Positions 61,939-64,000 of a stretch of 64,000 nt of DNA are shown here, piece after piece (position 1 is the first letter of the stretch; each line of letters starts with the position of its first letter). The notes under the pieces were generated by a model. That model did not search any database, was not told where the DNA came from, and worked only from the letters and a program-made list of their open reading frames with translations. The DNA is taken from the NCBI GenBank assembly GCA_963739095.1, contig CAVTZF010000016.1:186001-250000 (forward strand), in the 5' to 3' direction. A program made the position numbers and the translations under genes. The stretch comes from JACVRW01 sp963739095. GTDB lineage: Bacteria > Actinomycetota > Thermoleophilia > Solirubrobacterales > Thermoleophilaceae.

Positions 61939-62423
61939 GGGCGAGGTCTCCTGATCACGGGAGCCAGCGCGTCGGCGAGCGCCCGCTGTTGTTCTGGGTC
62001 GAGGTCCGCCACGAAGCCGCGGATCCCGGCAAGTCTGAGTGCGGTGAGGCGCTCGTAGGTAGAGCGCCCGCGCCCGGTGGCCGTGACGAGCTTGCAGCGC
62101 CGGTCGCGCGGGTCCTCTTCGCGTTTCACGAAGCCGCGGCGCACGAGCGCGTCGACGGACCGGCTGATCGCGGGCAGCGAGAGACCGAGCGTCTCAGACA
62201 CGGCGCCGAGCGACAGTGGCTCGTCGGCCTCGGCCAAGGCCCGGAGGGTCTTGACCTGTGTGATCGAGACGCCAGCCTGCTCGATCGCCGCGAACAGGTC
62301 CCGCTGCCCGGCGGTGAAGAGCTGATTGACGAAGTCGAGCAGGTCGCGTGCGAGCGCCTGCGTGGCCTCCTCGGTGGCGGGCGGGATCAGGTCCGGCTTC
62401 TTGACGGAAGAAGATGCTTGCAC
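61935..62423 (-). CDS. MarR-family regulator of the adjacent efflux gene
   Basis: The 162-residue protein starts at GTG 62423. It has the winged-helix core ITQVKTLRALAEADEPLSLGAVSETLGLSLPAISRSVDALVRRGFVKREEDPRDRRCKLVTATGRG, with the DNA-reading helix ISRSVDALVRRG and the DxRxR wing DPRDRRC typical of MarR. It is first in an operon with the MFS efflux gene, the usual pairing for ligand-induced derepression. Two TTGC-N2-GCAA sites lie at and just upstream of its start codon (62418-62444), so autorepression is likely. Confidence 0.9.
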   Translation of the reverse strand: MQASSSVKKPDLIPPATEEATQALARDLLDFVNQLFTAGQRDLFAAIEQAGVSITQVKTLRALAEADEPLSLGAVSETLGLSLPAISRSVDALVRRGFVKREEDPRDRRCKLVTATGRGRSTYERLTALRLAGIRGFVADLDPEQQRALADALAPVIRRPRP

Positions 62424-62444
62424 GCAAACAAGTATTGCAGGCAA
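62418..62444. promoter_or_regulatory. Paired MarR-type operator
   Basis: Two copies of TTGC-NN-GCAA are present, TTGCACGCAA (62418-62427) and TTGCAGGCAA (62435-62444), 17 bases apart centre to centre. The second lies within a wider ATTGC...GCAAT palindrome (62434-62449). The first covers the MarR start codon, so binding would block transcription and translation start. Short palindromes of this kind suit MarR dimers. Confidence 0.6.
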
Positions 62445-62523
62445 GCAATCATTTGTCCCACGGCGCGATTTGACCCCCTGAGGGTGCATCGCGGTGGGCA
62501 CTCGCCGCCGTAGGATGCGCGCC

Positions 62524-63261
62524 ATGACGGCGACCCTGTTCGGCGTGCCCGCGTCGCATCCGACGCTCGCGGCGGAGCTGATGCTGCGCCAGAAGCGGAT
62601 CGGCTACCGGCGCATCGACCTCGCCGCCGGCCTCCACCGGGGGATCCTGCGCGCCCTCGGTTATCCGGGCGTAACAGTCCCGGCCCTGCGGCTGAACGGC
62701 GCTCGTTTGCAGGGCACGAAGGCGATCGCGCTGGCGCTCGATGCGCTCGACCCGGAGGCGCCGCTGCTGCCGGCCGACCCCGAGCGCCGCGCCGCCGTCG
62801 AGGCCGCCGAGTCGTGGGGCGACGAGGTGCTGCAGCCGGTTCCGCGGCGGCTCACCTGGGCGTCGCTGAAGAAGGACCACTCGACGATCGCCACCTTCCT
62901 CGAGGGCTCCCGGACCGGCATGCCGATGCCGGTCGCGAGCCGCGCCGCGCTGCCGATCATCCCGTTGGCGGCGCACCTCAACAAGGCGACCGACGAGAAC
63001 GTGCGCCGCGACCTCGCCGCGCTCCCTGGGCTGATCGAACACGTGGACGAGCTGATAGCCGAGGGCACGCTCGGCGGACCCGAGCGCAACGTCGCCGACT
63101 ACCAGATCGCCACCAGCGTCAGCCTGCTGCTCACGATGGAGGACCTGCATCCCTACCTCGCGGGCCATCCCGCGGAGAAACACGCGCGCGCGATCATCGT
63201 GCGCCAGCCGGGACGGGTGGCGCCGGCGCTGCCGGCCGACTGGCTGCCGCCGCGCGGCTGA
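62524..63261 (+). CDS. Glutathione S-transferase-like protein
   Basis: The 245-residue protein (ATG 62524) begins with a thioredoxin-like N-terminal domain (TLFGVPASHPTLAAELMLRQKRIGYRRIDL near 4-33, then GVTVPALRLNGARLQGTKAIALALDAL) followed by an all-helical C-terminal domain, the two-domain GST layout. The cis-Pro in TVPALRL is present. Actinobacteria usually lack glutathione, so it may use another thiol or have a binding role. It is divergent from the MarR gene; the gap holds the paired operator, so it may be co-regulated with the efflux operon. Confidence 0.78.
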   Translation: MTATLFGVPASHPTLAAELMLRQKRIGYRRIDLAAGLHRGILRALGYPGVTVPALRLNGARLQGTKAIALALDALDPEAPLLPADPERRAAVEAAESWGDEVLQPVPRRLTWASLKKDHSTIATFLEGSRTGMPMPVASRAALPIIPLAAHLNKATDENVRRDLAALPGLIEHVDELIAEGTLGGPERNVADYQIATSVSLLLTMEDLHPYLAGHPAEKHARAIIVRQPGRVAPALPADWLPPRG

Positions 63262-63309
63262 TTTCGCCCATTCCGTCAGGTCGCCCCCCTACGGTGCGAC
63301 CAGACAGAT

Positions 63310-64000
63310 ATGGAAGCTGCAACACCCCTCAGGCCGCCTCACGTCCGGGTAGTGGGAGGACGCGTGGTCGTCGACGGCCTCGTCGTGGACGACGAGTGCG
63401 CGGTTCGGCTCGTCTCGGAGCGCGAGCAGAACGGCGAGGACGCGGCCAAGCTGATCCGTGACGCCGTGGAGATCGGCGCGCGTGTGCTCGACCGCGAGCA
63501 GGCCGGCGCGAACGCCGAGTTCGTCAAGACCGAGTTCGAGCGCGCCGCCGCCCAGCTCAACAGCGAGTTCACCGACAGGGCGCGCCAGGTGGCCGAGTTC
63601 CTCGGCGAGCGCGTCGACAGCGTATTCGGACCCGAGAACGGCCAGCTCGCGAAGGAGCTCGAGAGGCACTTCTCGGACGGCTCGTCCGCGTCCGTGCAGA
63701 ACCGCGTGCGCGAACTCGTCAACGAGACGCTCGCACGCTCGCGCGAGGACCTGATCCGGCAGTTCTCGGCGGCCGACGGGAACAACCCGCTCGCCGACTT
63801 CAAGGCCGGCACGATCCGCGTCCTCAAAGCCGCCGAGGAGCGCCAGCACGAGAGCCAGCAGGCCATGCTGCGCCAGATGTCCGAGCTCGAGAAGCAGCTG
63901 CAGGCGCTGCGGCTCGAGAAGGAGAAGCTCGAGGAGGTCGAGGCCGAGCGCGAGCGGGGCTCCGCCAAGGGCCGGACCTTCGAGGAGCAGGTCGCCGACA
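63310..64000 (+). CDS. Long coiled-coil protein, N-terminal part (3' cut by window end)
   Basis: The frame from ATG 63310 stays open to base 64000, giving at least 230 residues. After a variable N-terminus of about 20 residues it has a short beta region (RVVVDGLVVDDECAVRLV), then helices with Glu/Arg/Ala-rich heptads, and near the end EKEKLEEVEAERERGSAKGRTFEEQVAD. This last block resembles the entry to a nuclease-like domain in RmuC/DUF2130-type coiled-coil proteins, but the rest is missing. It lies 48 bases after the GST-like gene. Confidence 0.65.
   Translation, partial: MEAATPLRPPHVRVVGGRVVVDGLVVDDECAVRLVSEREQNGEDAAKLIRDAVEIGARVLDREQAGANAEFVKTEFERAAAQLNSEFTDRARQVAEFLGERVDSVFGPENGQLAKELERHFSDGSSASVQNRVRELVNETLARSREDLIRQFSAADGNNPLADFKAGTIRVLKAAEERQHESQQAMLRQMSELEKQLQALRLEKEKLEEVEAERERGSAKGRTFEEQVAD

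Noticed and set aside
60307..62058. A 583-residue plus-strand frame across the MFS gene
   Set aside because: Antisense shadow of a 14-segment transporter, with no motif and biased Arg/Asp/His content.

Overview
The window is about 64 kb of very GC-rich DNA with strong G/C preference at third codon positions, many GTG/TTG starts and ATGA/GTGA gene overlaps. The gene content points to a soil-type actinobacterium: GTP-dependent PEP carboxykinase, a putative F420-type LLM oxidoreductase, a sortase with an LPFTG-anchored partner, a GST-like protein, a c-di-AMP riboswitch in front of a secreted protein, and an AbiEi/DUF559 fusion. A Thermoleophilia/Solirubrobacterales-like lineage is my best guess; this is inference, because no rRNA or marker tree is available here. 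I saw no tRNA, rRNA, CRISPR array, insertion sequence or phage gene. No stretch over 300 bases lacks a gene.

Layout. 0-3.4 kb: the 3' end of pabB, an acyl-CoA/aryl-CoA ligase and two related coiled-coil proteins around a small SCP2-like protein. 3.4-5.8 kb: a short UvrA-like ABC protein. 5.8-12.3 kb: a metabolic block with a FixX-like ferredoxin, a two-subunit CoA ligase (SucCD/malate thiokinase type), a class V aminotransferase/desulfurase, a DMT-type membrane protein, and malyl-CoA lyase divergent from a MaoC hydratase with a palindromic operator between them. 12.3-36.1 kb: a large exopolysaccharide (Wzx/Wzy type) cluster. It holds a polyprenyl glycosylphosphotransferase, at least six glycosyltransferases, a flippase, two O-antigen-ligase/polymerase-like proteins, a fused Wzz-tyrosine kinase, a PHP phosphatase, sugar-nucleotide genes and a secreted glycoside hydrolase behind a c-di-GMP-I riboswitch. 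An LPFTG surface protein and a sortase lie at its right end. 36.2-49 kb: pckG, a CAP-domain secreted protein behind a c-di-AMP (ydaO-type) riboswitch, an aldehyde dehydrogenase, a TPP enzyme with a FUSC exporter, a CaiB CoA-transferase, assorted small proteins, an LLM oxidoreductase and MobA. 49-56 kb: meaB, an AbiEi-DUF559 protein, ethylmalonyl-CoA mutase, an MBL hydrolase with clpS, and crotonyl-CoA carboxylase/reductase with a small unknown partner. 56-64 kb: a glycine-rich beta-helix protein with collagen triplets, a CpdA-like phosphodiesterase, a Tat-exported MBL enzyme, a MarR-MFS efflux pair, a GST-like protein and the start of a coiled-coil protein.

How the parts fit. Crotonyl-CoA carboxylase/reductase, ethylmalonyl-CoA mutase, MeaB, malyl-CoA lyase and a mesaconyl-CoA-hydratase-like MaoC protein together make an ethylmalonyl-CoA pathway for C2 (acetyl-CoA) assimilation likely. 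PEP carboxykinase would draw its products into gluconeogenesis and so supply the polysaccharide cluster. Two cyclic-dinucleotide riboswitches about 18 kb apart suggest that surface-polysaccharide processing (c-di-GMP) and a secreted cell-wall protein (c-di-AMP) are under second-messenger control.

Quality caveat. Five genes (two glycosyltransferases, an epimerase, a CaiB transferase and an LLM oxidoreductase) are broken only by one-base frame changes with otherwise intact coding. This looks more like residual assembly or sequencing indels than decay.
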